Made by a program: the position numbers and the translations under genes | Shown: piece by piece, positions 12,271 through 23,124 of the stretch | Layout of the letters: every line of letters begins with the position of its first letter | How positions within the stretch are numbered: the first letter of the stretch is position 1 | The notes under the pieces: model-generated | What the model was told of the DNA's origin: nothing | Databases searched by the model: none | Seen by the model: the letters and a program-made list of their open reading frames with translations, nothing else | DNA from: Setoptus koraiensis | Lineage: Eukaryota; Arthropoda | Length of the DNA: 64,000 nucleotides | Direction: 5' to 3' | Assembly: GCA_048013815.1 (NCBI GenBank) | Contig: CM106586.1 | Coordinates: forward strand, 6,882,001-6,946,000

Positions 12271-12844
12271 GCCACAGTGCAGCAACCTGCACACTCAACA
12301 CCAATTAAGCTGTTAGCTATTCAGCGGCACAAACCAGCACTGGCCAGGTGAGGCGCACTGCACGTTACGTAATGATACTAATCGTGAATGTAGGTGAGCC
12401 GTGTATAAGCTCGCTATAGTGTGTCACTGCCAACGAATATCGGCCCCACGAAGCTGACAAATGGCGCCGATACAAAGCAGATGATGATTGTTTGCTTGCT
12501 CGCTTGATGGCAACCAGACAATATATCACACGCCGGCCATGACAGTTACAGTTACAGCTCAGCTCAGATCAGACGCTAATGAAACAATGTGCAACAATGC
12601 GCCTCTCAGCCTCACAGTCTGAGGGGGCCATAATCGGGGCCCCAATTGTGCTCGCCCATTGGCCAAACGGCCAAACGGCCCAACGGCTACCAACGAGCCA
12701 TTCAATAGCATGCTGTTCAATATAACTAATCAGCTGGATTACGCAATAGCAGCTAGCTAGCGTAATGGTGCAAATGTTTATTGGCAAATTGGCTTGCATA
12801 ATAATCATGCTGGACATTAGCTGCAGCGGGTTGCATTCACTCAC

Positions 12845-13794
12845 CTGACTCCGTCGTCGGCGTAGGACATGTCGCGCAATTTGTATCGCGACAGGGAATT
12901 TGCTGATAACGGTGATACTGGCGATTGGCACGTCTGTTGTTGTTGTTGTTTTTGTTGCACAGTGTTGTCGTCGTCGTCTTGGTCGTTGTCATTGTTGCTA
13001 TTGTTGTCGGTGTTGTTGTTGTTGCTGTTGTCGTGTAAGCCATCGACAAATTGAATGTCTTCACCGGCACCACTCAGCAGCGACAAAACACTGGCGCCTG
13101 TCGGCGCTGCCTGGCTGCTGGCAAGTTGTCGCGACATGTTGTTGTCGCTGTTGTTGTTGCTCATGCTTGCTGCTGTTTGTTTGCCGGAAACAGCTCGCTT
13201 GTTGTTGTTGCCGTTGTTGCTGTTGTTGCTGTTGTTGCTGTTGACGGCGCGCTTGTATTGGCAGTTGTCGTTGTTGTTTGTATCCGGCTCTACGCTTGCA
13301 CTATTGGCCGAATCAAAATCACCTGTGAGGCCCGCGCCGGCAAAAGTGCAACTTGGCGCATAGTTGTGACAGCCAGAATGCGAGCAACAATTAGCGAGGC
13401 TCTCTTGTTTCCTGTGTCGGCACCGATCCTGGTCTGTTTGCTGTTGTTGTTGTAGCTGCTGCTGTTGTTGTTGTTGTTGTTGATGATGTTGTTGCTGCTG
13501 TTGATGTTGTTGTTGGTTGTTGTGTAACGCGTACTTGCTCGACGCCGGCAAGGCAACGTGGCCCACCAGACTATTGCACAATTTGCTCAAATGACCTGTA
13601 CCACTGTCACCTGTCTGTTGTTTATTGTTGTTCATGCTGACCGACTTGCCCTTACCTGATGGCGCACGAATATCCGTTTGTGTTTGGCCACTCGATCGGT
13701 GTTTTGCGCCGGTCAGCAGTTGCTGCTGCTGCTGTTGTGGTTGTTGCTGCGGTTGTTGCTGTTGTGCTGGCTGTGGTTGTTGATGTTGTGCTAG

Positions 13795-13850
<56 letters not shown>

Positions 13851-14412
13851 GGTGGTGGTGGTGGCGCGCGCAATTATTATTGTTGGATGCGAGTGACGAG
13901 GATGACGAGCGGCCAGCATGGGCCTTGTTGTCAGTGTCGGTGACAGGCAACGGCACTGTTGTGTCACTCTGGTGTCTGTTGTCGTTGGCAGCTATTGCGT
14001 CGATGTCACACTGACCATACTGATGATTATGACGATGATGATGATACTTTTGCGACTGATTGGTGCCCGTTGTGTGCACGATGCTAACAATTGATTCGCT
14101 TTTTCTTCTTTTTTGTTGTCTTGTCAGCAAAGTCTCTGGCGCTTGCTGTTGCTGCTGCTGTTGCTGTTGTTGTTGCTCTGTTAGGTGATTGCTTATTGCA
14201 TAATAATTTGCTTGCTGTTGTTGTTGTTGCTGTTGCGTAACAGTGTGCGTTTGTGGGGGTCGTGCCAATGACGGTGCTCGTGCTTGTGCTCGTAACGGTG
14301 CTAGTGCTTGTTGTACAGGTGAGGTGGGTGCTGTTAGTGTTGCTGGCGCTGGCAGCGACAGTGACGGTGACAGTCTAATGGCATCGGGCGCATAGGGTCG
14401 CTCTCTCCTCAT
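12845..14412 (-). CDS. First coding exon of a Gln/His/Asn-rich protein; gene runs off the left edge
   Basis: The frame is open from an upstream TGA to beyond the exon end. The first ATG is at 14412; a TTG six codons earlier would only add a few residues. The exon encodes about 522 residues: a Pro/Ala/Arg-rich start, then several poly-Gln runs, a run of nine His, poly-Asn/Ser blocks, an Asp-rich stretch and a less repetitive end (SPVSPLSANSLSRYKLRD). It ends at 12845 in CAG/GTGAGT, a near-consensus donor, leaving the reading frame in phase 2. I do not recognise the protein. The non-repetitive islands and the donor argue for a real exon, whereas repeats alone would not. Its catalytic or structural part must lie in later exons outside the window. 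Arthropod transcription or signalling regulators often begin this way, but no function can be assigned. Confidence 0.65.
13794..13864. repeat. (GTT)n then (GGT)n microsatellite inside the coding exon
   Basis: Read on the minus strand this codes for nine histidines followed by a run of about fourteen glutamines. The pure GTT block is the longest uninterrupted triplet run in the exon and is a likely length-variable site. Confidence 0.9.
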
Positions 14413-14784
14413 TCTAGTCTCGCTCAACAAGCGGCCAAGCGGCGATAGCTGTCACTGTTGACTGTTGTGGCAACTATTGCGCACTATTTCCGCTGCACCG
14501 CGTTATTTACCGCGCGTTATATTTGCTGCACCGTGTTACGCAATACGCCGTACACCGCGTTATGCAAACCACATACACGCTCGCTACCTGCACGGGGTGC
14601 AAACAATAAACAACAGGTAAACACACAATAAACAACGCGCCAGCACAATGCTGATTTGATTGTGCGATATTGGTATCGGCGGAATGATTTCGATCGTTGC
14701 GATGTGATACGATTATGAACTGCTGTTTGCTCTGTTGTTGCTATTTACTTGTGTGTGTGCGTGTGCGTGTAGCAACAACAACAA

Positions 14785-14786
<2 letters not shown>

Positions 14787-14816
<30 letters not shown>
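14787..14816. repeat. (GT)n microsatellite
   Basis: About 15 uninterrupted GT units, preceded by a short CAA run. Confidence 0.9.
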
Positions 14817-14817
<1 letters not shown>

Positions 14818-15424
14818 TCGTCTCAACAGTCCACGCCAACAACAATCGACGCGCCACTGACAGCGCGACCAGCAGTCTATTACGTAACGGCGCAATTGGT
14901 ATTGTTGTTGTTGTTGTTGCCAGCGAGCAGCGTTGCGTTGTTAGTGCGTCAAAACAATGTTTGCGTTGCGCAACGCGCGCGCACAAACACGCGCTCAACG
15001 CGCGCCACTGGCGCGTGCCCGTTATTTGGCCAGCAACTAGCGATGTGCTGGCTCGATTGTGATCAAATTTAAACTAACCCGCTCGCCGGCTTCGTTGCCG
15101 ACTTGGCTTCGAGCGCCTCCAAACGAACGGGCGCCGCATCACACCTAAAACAACCAACTGGTCGCAACAACCGATTGAACGAGCCAATCGCCCGCCACTA
15201 ACTAAGCTTGTGAGCTCACGACAACACGCCGGGCGCCCCATAGATGCGAATCATCGGATCGATACAGCGCTCGGCCCCCTGGATACACCGTCGGCAAGCG
15301 TCGCGTGTGTTGCGTAACCTGCGCTCGCTATTGCGTAAGCTGCGCTCGCTGCTCCACGCGGACAGATTATTCTCCGTTTGTGTATTATTATTTATTATTA
15401 GTATTTATTATTGTTGTCGTTGCG

Positions 15425-15610
15425 CCCGCCGATTGCCGCTTGCCACTAGCTTGCCACCGCTTGCCACCGCTTGCCACCGCTTGCCACTGGCTTTCCACAG
15501 TTAGCTTGTCACAGCTAGCTTGCCACGGCTAGCTTGCCACCATCTGTCCCGCCACCAGCTAGCTTGCCGAAGCTAGCTTGCCGAGGCGAGCTTGCCACGC
15601 CGGCCACTGA
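15425..15610. repeat. GCTTGCCAC-based degenerate tandem repeat
   Basis: Four near-exact 10-12 bp units (GCTTGCCACC) are followed by longer, diverged units containing AGCTAGCTTGCC. Confidence 0.8.
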
Positions 15611-16307
15611 CATTGTGAGAGCTTGCCGCTGACATTGTGAGAGCTCGCCAGTTTGTTAAGTGAGCTGAGTAAGCTAAAGTTGCTTACATTATGCACTCAA
15701 AACGCTGCCTGAAACGGCCACTCGCTCTCGTCGGCGACTCACCCACCCGCTGCCGCCGTAACCTGGCCCCGCTGCCGCCCGCCATTATTGCGCCATTTAA
15801 TGCTATTTAATGCCGCTATATCGGCTGAGGCACCACATTTAGTATACATGTAATATATATAATGATTATGCAATAGCCATACAACAACCACTGCTCGTGC
15901 CACTAGTTAAACCACTTAAATGCACGCCAATAAATGAAAAACAAACTAACTAGATAGAGAGCGGCAAAACTGCTGGCAAGCCAGCACTTGCCAACAGCGC
16001 CACCACACCGTGTATTATTGCAACACGGATCGACCGGGATTGGGGGGCCCGAGAGAGAGAGAGATTTAGATGGTACACATACAACTGTAAGATTGCGCAA
16101 CCTGTGGCGCCATCTATTGGTGCGTCTTCAAACTGCATTCAATACAATTGAATTACGAGACATTCAAAGCGATCGAGTGGAGTGAGGGGGCGGCACAACA
16201 ACAGGAAGTCCGGTGTTAGCGGTGAATTGGGCCCGTCAGGCTTGCCGCGAGCTTGCCAGCGGACAGCAACGGCCTGTGCACGAGACGCACGGGCACTGCG
16301 CCCAGCC

Positions 16308-16375
16308 CGAGCGACGGGACGAGTCCGAGCAGCGGGACGAGTCCGAGCAGCGGGACGAGTCCGAGCAGCGGGACT
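16308..16375. repeat. 18-bp minisatellite GAGCAGCGGGACGAGTCC, about 3.7 copies
   Basis: Three nearly exact units with a degenerate first copy (GAGCGACGGGACGAGTCC). Confidence 0.9.
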
Positions 16376-16860
16376 AGGCACCTTTAATCGAGCCATCAAA
16401 GCGATCGGGCGTGTTTGTCGGGACAGCGGAGACAGGGAGAGGGGAGAGGAAGACACTAAACGACTTGAGCGTGACTCTCGATCATCATTTTAGCGTGCGA
16501 GTGTGACGATATTGGGGCCCGCGATATTGCATCCGGCCGACAGGCTCACTTGACCGGCCGCGACCGACCGGCCGCGCCAGAGCAGCCGCGCCAGACTCGA
16601 CGCACGCGGGCACCTTGCTGTTAACTGGCCGCTCTGACGCGTCGGCAGACAATTCCTTGTAGCTGCTGGCCAGCAGCTGAATTATTTGACGGGCCAGCAA
16701 AAAACGACGGGCAACTTGGCCCGTTTTGGGCGGCCCATCATCATGGCAAACATTGGTGGCGTTGCGCCGCGTTGGTTGCGGCTTGGTTGCGACAGCGTTG
16801 CCGTGGCATCGTGATGGCGGCCGCCATGTGACCGAGAGCGCGTGTAAAGTGACTTTGTGA

Positions 16861-16943
16861 CCAGCTAGTTATGTAAGCTAGCTGTTGTACAAGCTAGTTA
16901 TGTAAGCTAGCTGTTGTGCAAGCTAGTTATGTAAGTTAGCTGG
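16861..16943. repeat. 29-bp minisatellite, three copies, each containing an inverted repeat
   Basis: Units begin with AGCTAGTTATGTAAGCTAGC at 16863, 16892 and 16921. Within each unit AGCTAG...CTAGCT can fold back, so the array is three hairpins in a row. Confidence 0.9.
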
Positions 16944-17106
16944 TTACATGTTAGTGTATGAGAGGGACATGGGGCCAAGCAAACACGAGCGGGCGCACAA
17001 TGTGAAGCGTGCCAGTTATGGCATAATATAACCATATCTCACCAGCGGAGTGACACACGGTGGCAGAAAAAGTGAGACAACTTAACATTGGACTTGGCGC
17101 CGCGCC

Positions 17107-17166
17107 GACAGCGGGCCGGACAGCGAGCCGGACAGCGAGCCGACAACGAGCCAACAGCGAGCCGGC
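17107..17166. repeat. 12-bp GC-rich repeat (GGACAGCGAGCC)
   Basis: About five imperfect copies. Any frame gives Ser/Arg/Pro-rich spurious protein. Confidence 0.8.
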
Positions 17167-17851
17167 CAACGAGCTTCGCAAACAAACGGCCAGCACGCGA
17201 AGAAGCGGCCGCCACGAGCGAGGGGCCACGCGAAGTCTTGTGAGGGGCGCGAGGCGAGGCGACGCGGCCCGGCCAAGCCCTGGCAGGGTGTTGGCTGTCC
17301 GATGGGGGCCAATCAGCGGCCAAGACGAGGCCGAAAATTGGCGCTGTCATACTTGGGCCTGTACTTGTCTACGTAGGCCGTCACGAAGGGGCCCCAAGTT
17401 GTACGTTGGTTGTCATAAAGGGGCCTTTGTTGTGGCACGTTGGAGCATGGCGCAACAACCGTCGTTTATCCGGCTGCGCAGTGTGCCGCTACACACTGGC
17501 GGCCAGTCTTGCCCGTCCAGCGGGCCGCCATTGGGCACGGGCCGCCATTGGGCGCGGGCGAGACGCGCCGCTGTGGGCCGCTGTGATGCAAGACTCGAGC
17601 AGCTGTCGCTGAGCTAGGCTGGGCTGAGCGGGCCGGGCCGGGCCGGGCCGGCGCACGGCGGTCAGGTTGCGCTCGGATGCATTAGCGCATATTGGTTTTT
17701 GCGCCCGGCCGGCTATTATTAGTGTAGCCCTTATTATGGTTAGGGGCGCAATCATGCCGGCAATTCAATAACGACGCCGCACAGGCCAGCAAGGTGTCTT
17801 GTTTAATCTTGCAATCTCGTTATAAGATTGCGAGAGGCGCCAGACGGGCCT

Positions 17852-17898
17852 CAGTCAGTGCGGCATTATACTCAGTCAGTATAGTGCCGCACTGACTG
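17852..17898. repeat. 47-base hairpin with 21-base arms
   Basis: The left arm 17852-17872 pairs with the right arm 17878-17898 around the loop CAGTC. Twenty of 21 positions are Watson-Crick and the other is a G-U type pair in RNA. A smaller inverted repeat, GCAATCT...AGATTGC, lies just upstream at about 17811-17831. Confidence 0.9.
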
Positions 17899-18172
17899 TG
17901 CGGCCACACTGCCGCCATCGGGCGCCTCTATTATCGCCCCTATCCGCACCGACCCACCGACCGACGTATCGGTGTCCCCTTTCAGGGCTTGCGGCGGCCT
18001 ATCAAGCCCTTGAAGTTGCGACTTGCGCGCGCTGTAAAGTGCAGTCAAGGGGGGCGAGGGGGGTCACTTTAGATTGTCAGCACACGTATTTTACCCACGA
18101 ATGGGGGGAACCGCACCGCGCGTTGGGACGGAATTCATTAATGGATTGGCGCTATGATGGCGCCAACATACA

Positions 18173-18173
<1 letters not shown>

Positions 18174-18234
<61 letters not shown>
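18174..18234. repeat. (AC)n microsatellite, about 30 units
   Basis: Uninterrupted AC dinucleotides. Confidence 0.95.
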
Positions 18235-18236
<2 letters not shown>

Positions 18237-18356
18237 CGCTTTCCTTTGCCTTCGGTAAGGGCCGCATTTCGCTTCGCTTACCCATTATCCGCATTACACA
18301 ACAAGTATTGCGACAGCCGAGATTATTGGGTGACATGAGGCGAATGAGGGGACAGG

Positions 18357-18412
18357 GGAGAGCCGCAATAAGCGGCCTATGGGAGAGCCGCAATAAGCGG
18401 CCAATGGGAGAA
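18357..18412. repeat. 26-bp direct repeat, two copies
   Basis: Two copies of GGGAGAGCCGCAATAAGCGG plus CC(T/A)AT in a row. Each contains the small inverted repeat CCGC...GCGG. Confidence 0.85.
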
Positions 18413-18862
18413 GGAGCGAGTTGGCAAAAGAAAAGAAATGAAGCCGCCAAGTCAAGTTGAGATGTGCTCGCGGCCCGGTGCTGCGAATTGATGTGCCGCA
18501 GCGCCGCCACGCACTTGTCGTCGTCAAATCATCAGCAGCGCATACTATTGCGAGTATCGTAATAGTATTTTGCGTATTACGTAACAGCGGCTACGTGCAA
18601 TCCGGCACAATCCTGGCTTGTGTGCCTGGCATGCTGCTGCAGCAGCACCCGTGTGCTGTGCCGTGCGTGCGTGTGTGTGTGTGCCGTACTGGCTGACAAA
18701 AAGTTTGCACAGTACGTTACGTCATGCCTAATAGCCACATTGATTCAGACGGCCACGGTGAGTCAACCACAATGAATAACAATGGCGCAAAAACGAGCAA
18801 CATGCCGCTCACTGCACACTGCAATATTGCTCCCTTTCTCTCTCTCCCTCTCTCCCTACTCA

Positions 18863-18875
18863 GACACACACACGC

Positions 18876-18914
<39 letters not shown>

Positions 18915-18957
18915 CACACACGCACACACACACACACACGCACACACACGCACACAC
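18863..18957. repeat. (CA)n microsatellite with CG interruptions
   Basis: About 95 bases of CA with occasional CG units, preceded by a CT-rich tract (18834-18860). Confidence 0.95.
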
Positions 18958-19191
18958 CAGCAATCATTAGGAATGTAAACGAGCAGCGGCGGCGGCGGCA
19001 GCAGCCGCTCTCTTGGTCCATTTAAGTTAGAGAGCGCCATTCAATGTGTCTTACGTAACTACTGACATTGGCAAGCTTTGCTAGTTTATGTTGCAACTAA
19101 CACTACAACTGCCATTGCAGCCACTATAGCTGCTACAACTGCTGCCGCCACTACAACTGGCGCGGCCCGCGGCCGTGGTTATACAGACAGA

Positions 19192-19240
19192 GCATGGTTA
19201 GACGGGCATGGTTAGACGGGCATGGTTAGACGGGGCATGG
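19192..19240. repeat. 15-bp repeat CATGGTTAGACGGG, three copies
   Basis: Three tandem CATGGTTAGACGGG units, the last with an extra G. Confidence 0.85.
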
Positions 19241-20277
19241 CGAGTGCTGTGGCAGCAGCAGCAGCGCGATATATAGTGGATGTTGTCGTTGTTGTTGCTC
19301 TTTATTATATCGTCGTCGTCGTCGTCGTATTATCATCATACACAATGATCGAGTGCATCATTGTCGTCATCAACTGTACACAAAAATACACCAGCAACAC
19401 CAGTCTATAACACAAGTTGTAATATACGACACACACACACACACTACGCCACTAGCCATTGTTGTGAATACATCGCAACATCTTTGGCTTTGTTCGTTAG
19501 CTGGCGTTTTATTTTGGCGAAGTATTCGGCCAGTCGTATCACTGCTGCAACTCAATTTTTCTCCCTCTCCCTCTCTCTTTCTCTATCTCTCCCACCCTTG
19601 GTTGCTGTTTGTTTACAGTGTCACCACACAAACAACAACCAATTATTATAATTGATTATATACCGTATTTATCAAACAAATAGTGCTAATACGTACGCAA
19701 ACAGCACTCTATAAACAATAACACACACACACACAATATCATCACAATTATAATCACCTTTGCGCGCCTACCTACACACACACCGACAAACCCGCGACCT
19801 AGGCTACGTGGCGCGTCACGTGTACGCGCAATCATTATTATAATTATTAAAACCATAACACACACTCAACAACATAGCTAATCTTACCACATAATCGTAA
19901 CAACAATAGAAACAACAACATTTCTAATCCATTCATTACTAATGATAATAGTATGATACACACATATGGTCGACATTCAAACAACCGGTATATAATCACA
20001 ATAGCGATGCCAACAACAAAACACTTCAAGTAGTCATAGTGCTTTATTTGAGTGCTACCAAACAAGCTCATGTGACACTCTCCCTGTTTCACTGTTGACT
20101 GTAAATCAACAATGATTACAGCACAATCGACACACCAACCGAAACAATAACAAACAATTCATCAGCCGCCATATTTTCAGCCACTCTATATGATGCCACA
20201 GACATCATTGCATCGCCATAATGATTGTAAACGGCGATTGGTCAGTTTCCATTGAACTCATTTGAACATACTCACAA

Positions 20278-20553
20278 ATGATGTCTGATGCCAATCAAAC
20301 CTCAAATTTAGCAACAACATCTCAACAGCACCAACAACCAGGAACATCACAACAACAACAACAACATCAACAGCAGCAACAACACGAACAAGATCAACTA
20401 CAATCAGGACAAGATAACAACAATGGCCTTCAGGCTAATAGAGGAAGACGAAATGCTCTGACGCCGGAGGTCCATCAAATTGGACCAATCATAGCCACAG
20501 AAATGCAGGTCAAAATGTCCGGTCTTTCACTGGACAATTCCCAAACTAACTAG
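20278..20553 (+). CDS. Small Gln-rich protein of unknown function (91 aa)
   Basis: The frame starts ATGATG at 20278 and ends at TAG. Residues about 16-50 are almost only Gln, His, Ser and Asn. The end (from RGRRNALTPEVHQIG) is ordinary, mixed sequence, which makes a real protein more likely than a repeat artefact. I do not recognise it. A candidate poly(A) signal ATTAAA lies at 20612-20617, tail to tail with that of the XPD gene. It could also be the last exon of a longer gene, since the upstream sequence was not resolved into exons. Confidence 0.5.
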   Translation: MMSDANQTSNLATTSQQHQQPGTSQQQQQHQQQQQHEQDQLQSGQDNNNGLQANRGRRNALTPEVHQIGPIIATEMQVKMSGLSLDNSQTN

Positions 20554-20611
20554 TCCTAAAATAATGTAACTATTTAATTACATGAGAAGATTTGTAAACA
20601 CAAAAATATTG

Positions 20612-20643
20612 ATTAAATACAACAAAGATGCATCATTTTTAAT
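20612..20643. terminator. Facing poly(A) signals of the 20278 ORF and XPD
   Basis: ATTAAA on plus at 20612-20617 and ATTAAA on minus (TTTAAT at 20638-20643) lie 20 bases apart, between the two converging stop codons. Assignment is by position only. Confidence 0.45.
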
Positions 20644-20739
20644 AAGAGACAATAATCCAGTAATTTCTCATGTGTGCGTGTGAGTCAGTGGATTGTTCGT
20701 GCCATTCGTGCAATCTATTAATGAGTTTCAACAATTGAT

Positions 20740-23124
20740 TCACCTAACAGGTAAACTGAATCGACTCTTAGGCATACCGATGTCGTTATCTGTTGTTGGA
20801 TTATTATCACGACGTTCAGCCCAGGCCTCCATTGCCAACGAGGAATGATAAGCGACAGGCTGATTGTAGCTCAAAATTTGATCTAATGTTAGCAAGGACA
20901 CTCCGAGTTGATCCTCTCTGGCAAATGGTTGTGCCATTTCTCTTAAAAATCTTTTTGATATATTGACCGCCTCTTCAATACTTAAATTAAGCACGCTGTC
21001 CCGCATATATTCTTGAATCCAGCGCGGTAATTTGCCTCGTTTGTCACTCCTAGAGAAACGTTTGTCCGCAAAACACATTATACCATAGTCTGTCTTACCT
21101 CGCAAAGCTCTCCCGACACATTGAGCGGCATGTCGCATGGCGTCAAATGTGAGAAAATCGTTCTCTCTTATTTGAAATTGGTCTCTCAAATAATCCAAAC
21201 GAGCCTTCAATATCCTAGATTGAGTGTACACATAGGGTATGCCGAACATGATAACACAACGTCCTAAATGGTGATCGAAATCCACTCCTTCAGAAACCTT
21301 ACCTCGAGCAACAGACAATAGGACGGCTCCGCGTCCGTTTTCACATGCTTTGTGGTAATTAGCTAATGCTAAACTAGTCTCATTACTGTCTGTTGTTTCG
21401 ATAAATAAAAGTTTGTGCCTCTGAATTGAATCTATTATTCCTTGTTCGTACCATGTTGTTACAATTTGTTCCATGTAAACATAACTAGTAAAAAAGCAGA
21501 CAATACCATCGGGAACAGATGCAGCCATCTCAATAAGTAAATGACCGTAATTTCTAATAACGGCTAAGTCATTACGAACTTCAAACTGGGACGACATCGA
21601 TACCTGATCATTGCCCTTTGTTACAACCATTGGACAAATACATTGTCGAGCCAGCGTCATGGTGAACGACACTGCGATCACAGGTCGGAAGTCTAGTATT
21701 TTTGGGTACATCGACAAGGGGGAAAGGGTTCCTGACGTGATGATAACCGATGAGAATCTTTCAAAGACTGGTTTAATAGCTATGGAGGCATCCATGCAAC
21801 TGAAATGCATTATGGGATTGGGTATGGTAGGTGCTCGATCATCGAATGGCTCAATAATTAGTGTGAACCCTTTCATATAGGTGCTTATAAGTGTACAAAA
21901 GTTTGATATCAATACAAGTGCAGAAAAATCTGTAACATCGCTAACTTCCAATGTTCTAATAAGAGATCGCAGTCGTTCGGCGCAGAATCTAAGAGGCTTT
22001 CTGTCGATGCAAACCTTATCTTGAATGTCTTTTAAAAAAGCAGCAGGGCTTTCTTGGACAACATGCTGTGTCCTCAGTCTAGTTTTCACATATTCAACAA
22101 GTCTCTTGAGAAAACCAACAAAGTGTTCTGCATTACGTATATTTCCTGGAACTGCTTCTTGTAGAACCTCTGTGGGTAGTACGGGGTTGGACAAAATCAT
22201 ATCGGTTTCTCTAGCTGTGCTGGCTTCTTTTAGTCCTTTCACCAGCCTATCGTATTCTGTCTTAAGTTTAACTTCGTCAACCTGTCTAATACTTCGTATT
22301 GTCTTGGATAGAACGTCTAAACTGGCCTGACTTTTCTCGATGGTCTTTCTAGTAATTGTTACACTCATTGATTCAATACAGACATTGTCGATGTTGTGGG
22401 CCTCATCGAAGACAACAATAGAGTTTCTGGCTAGTTCCTTGGAAACCATGTCAGCAATTTTCGGGTCTAGTAAATAATGATAGCTATAAATGATCACCTT
22501 GGCATATGAGATCGCATGTCGAGCTGTGAAATAAGGGCACCATCCTTTAACGCGCGAAAAATCTTTAAGATCATCAATGGCGTAAACGCCACCAGGTAAT
22601 ATGGCATCTCTACCATGGGCATCATATTCTTCATAGTATACACAAACTTTAGAGCTTGGATCTGCCTTATGTAATGCACGCTTGTGTGATGCTGTCAGAC
22701 TGTAGCAATGGCCATCAACAACTTTACCATCGCGCTCCTTGCTGACATCTGGATGTATGCATAGATTCTTTCGTGAAGACAGACATAGGCCGACAAAATC
22801 CTTGAGACCACTGTCTCGTCCGGTTTTTTGGAATTCTTTATCAATAAAATCGATCAGGTCAGACAGCTCTTTGACTACCTTCTCGATTTCTGGCACAGTA
22901 CGCGAACAATAGATTAGTTTGCTCGCATTGGCCGGATTTTGTATTTGATAGGAAATAATAAGCGCCAATAGTGAGATAGTTTTACCAGTTCCTGAGGGCA
23001 TCTCTAGAAGGCCGTGTCCCTTGGCATCGATGCATTTTTTCAATTCACACATATAATGATACTGCTCCGGGTAGATATAATCATAGGGAAAGTAGACCGT
23101 GAGGCCCTCGATATCGATCTTCAT
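20740..23124 (-). CDS. ERCC2: TFIIH helicase subunit XPD/ERCC2 (794 aa, intronless)
   Basis: This is the 5'-3' DNA helicase of TFIIH, which opens DNA during nucleotide excision repair and links the CAK kinase to the core complex in transcription initiation. The sequence is collinear with animal XPD from [20 protein letters not shown] onward. The Walker A PSGTGKT is at residues 43-49 and the DEAH box at 240-243. The four iron-sulphur cysteines are visible as C122, C140, C161 and C196. The Arch domain follows, and helicase motif VI reads [14 protein letters not shown]. Length is close to the usual 760; the extra residues are a variable C-terminal tail ([14 protein letters not shown]...). The whole gene lies in one uninterrupted frame. 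It stands head to head with COX6A, 658 bp apart, and tail to tail with the small ORF at 20278. Confidence 0.97.
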   Translation of the reverse strand: MKIDIEGLTVYFPYDYIYPEQYHYMCELKKCIDAKGHGLLEMPSGTGKTISLLALIISYQIQNPANASKLIYCSRTVPEIEKVVKELSDLIDFIDKEFQKTGRDSGLKDFVGLCLSSRKNLCIHPDVSKERDGKVVDGHCYSLTASHKRALHKADPSSKVCVYYEEYDAHGRDAILPGGVYAIDDLKDFSRVKGWCPYFTARHAISYAKVIIYSYHYLLDPKIADMVSKELARNSIVVFDEAHNIDNVCIESMSVTITRKTIEKSQASLDVLSKTIRSIRQVDEVKLKTEYDRLVKGLKEASTARETDMILSNPVLPTEVLQEAVPGNIRNAEHFVGFLKRLVEYVKTRLRTQHVVQESPAAFLKDIQDKVCIDRKPLRFCAERLRSLIRTLEVSDVTDFSALVLISNFCTLISTYMKGFTLIIEPFDDRAPTIPNPIMHFSCMDASIAIKPVFERFSSVIITSGTLSPLSMYPKILDFRPVIAVSFTMTLARQCICPMVVTKGNDQVSMSSQFEVRNDLAVIRNYGHLLIEMAASVPDGIVCFFTSYVYMEQIVTTWYEQGIIDSIQRHKLLFIETTDSNETSLALANYHKACENGRGAVLLSVARGKVSEGVDFDHHLGRCVIMFGIPYVYTQSRILKARLDYLRDQFQIRENDFLTFDAMRHAAQCVGRALRGKTDYGIMCFADKRFSRSDKRGKLPRWIQEYMRDSVLNLSIEEAVNISKRFLREMAQPFAREDQLGVSLLTLDQILSYNQPVAYHSSLAMEAWAERRDNNPTTDNDIGMPKSRFSLPVR

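Larger units (their letters stand above)
1..12844. other. GC-rich non-coding stretch, probably first intron of the 12845-14412 gene
   Basis: No open frame here looks like a protein. The longer frames are arginine-, proline- or serine-rich translations of GC-rich DNA or of simple repeats, and none carries a recognisable domain. The coding exon to the right (minus strand) ends in a strong donor at 12844/12843, so this stretch is most simply the start of a long intron running off the window. It holds many short tandem repeats, several perfect inverted repeats and unusually many GGGCCC hexamers. It could also hide small exons or non-coding RNA that cannot be recognised by eye. Confidence 0.5.
14413..20277. 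other. Non-coding stretch, repeat-rich, presumed 5' region of the minus-strand gene
   Basis: No supported gene. The right part of this stretch turns AT-richer from about 19.3 kb. It contains two long CA/GT microsatellites, several minisatellites, a 47-base hairpin and mononucleotide-biased tracts. The promoter and any untranslated exons of the 12845-14412 gene should lie here, but no core-promoter motif stands out by eye. Confidence 0.5.

Noticed and set aside
17060-17617. Plus-strand frame of 185 codons
   Set aside because: Mostly translation of a 12-bp GC-rich repeat; Ser/Arg/Pro-rich and without a domain.
1-19000. Large transposable element as the cause of the odd left part
   Set aside because: No reverse transcriptase, transposase or integrase frame and no long terminal repeats were seen; the repeats are short and local.
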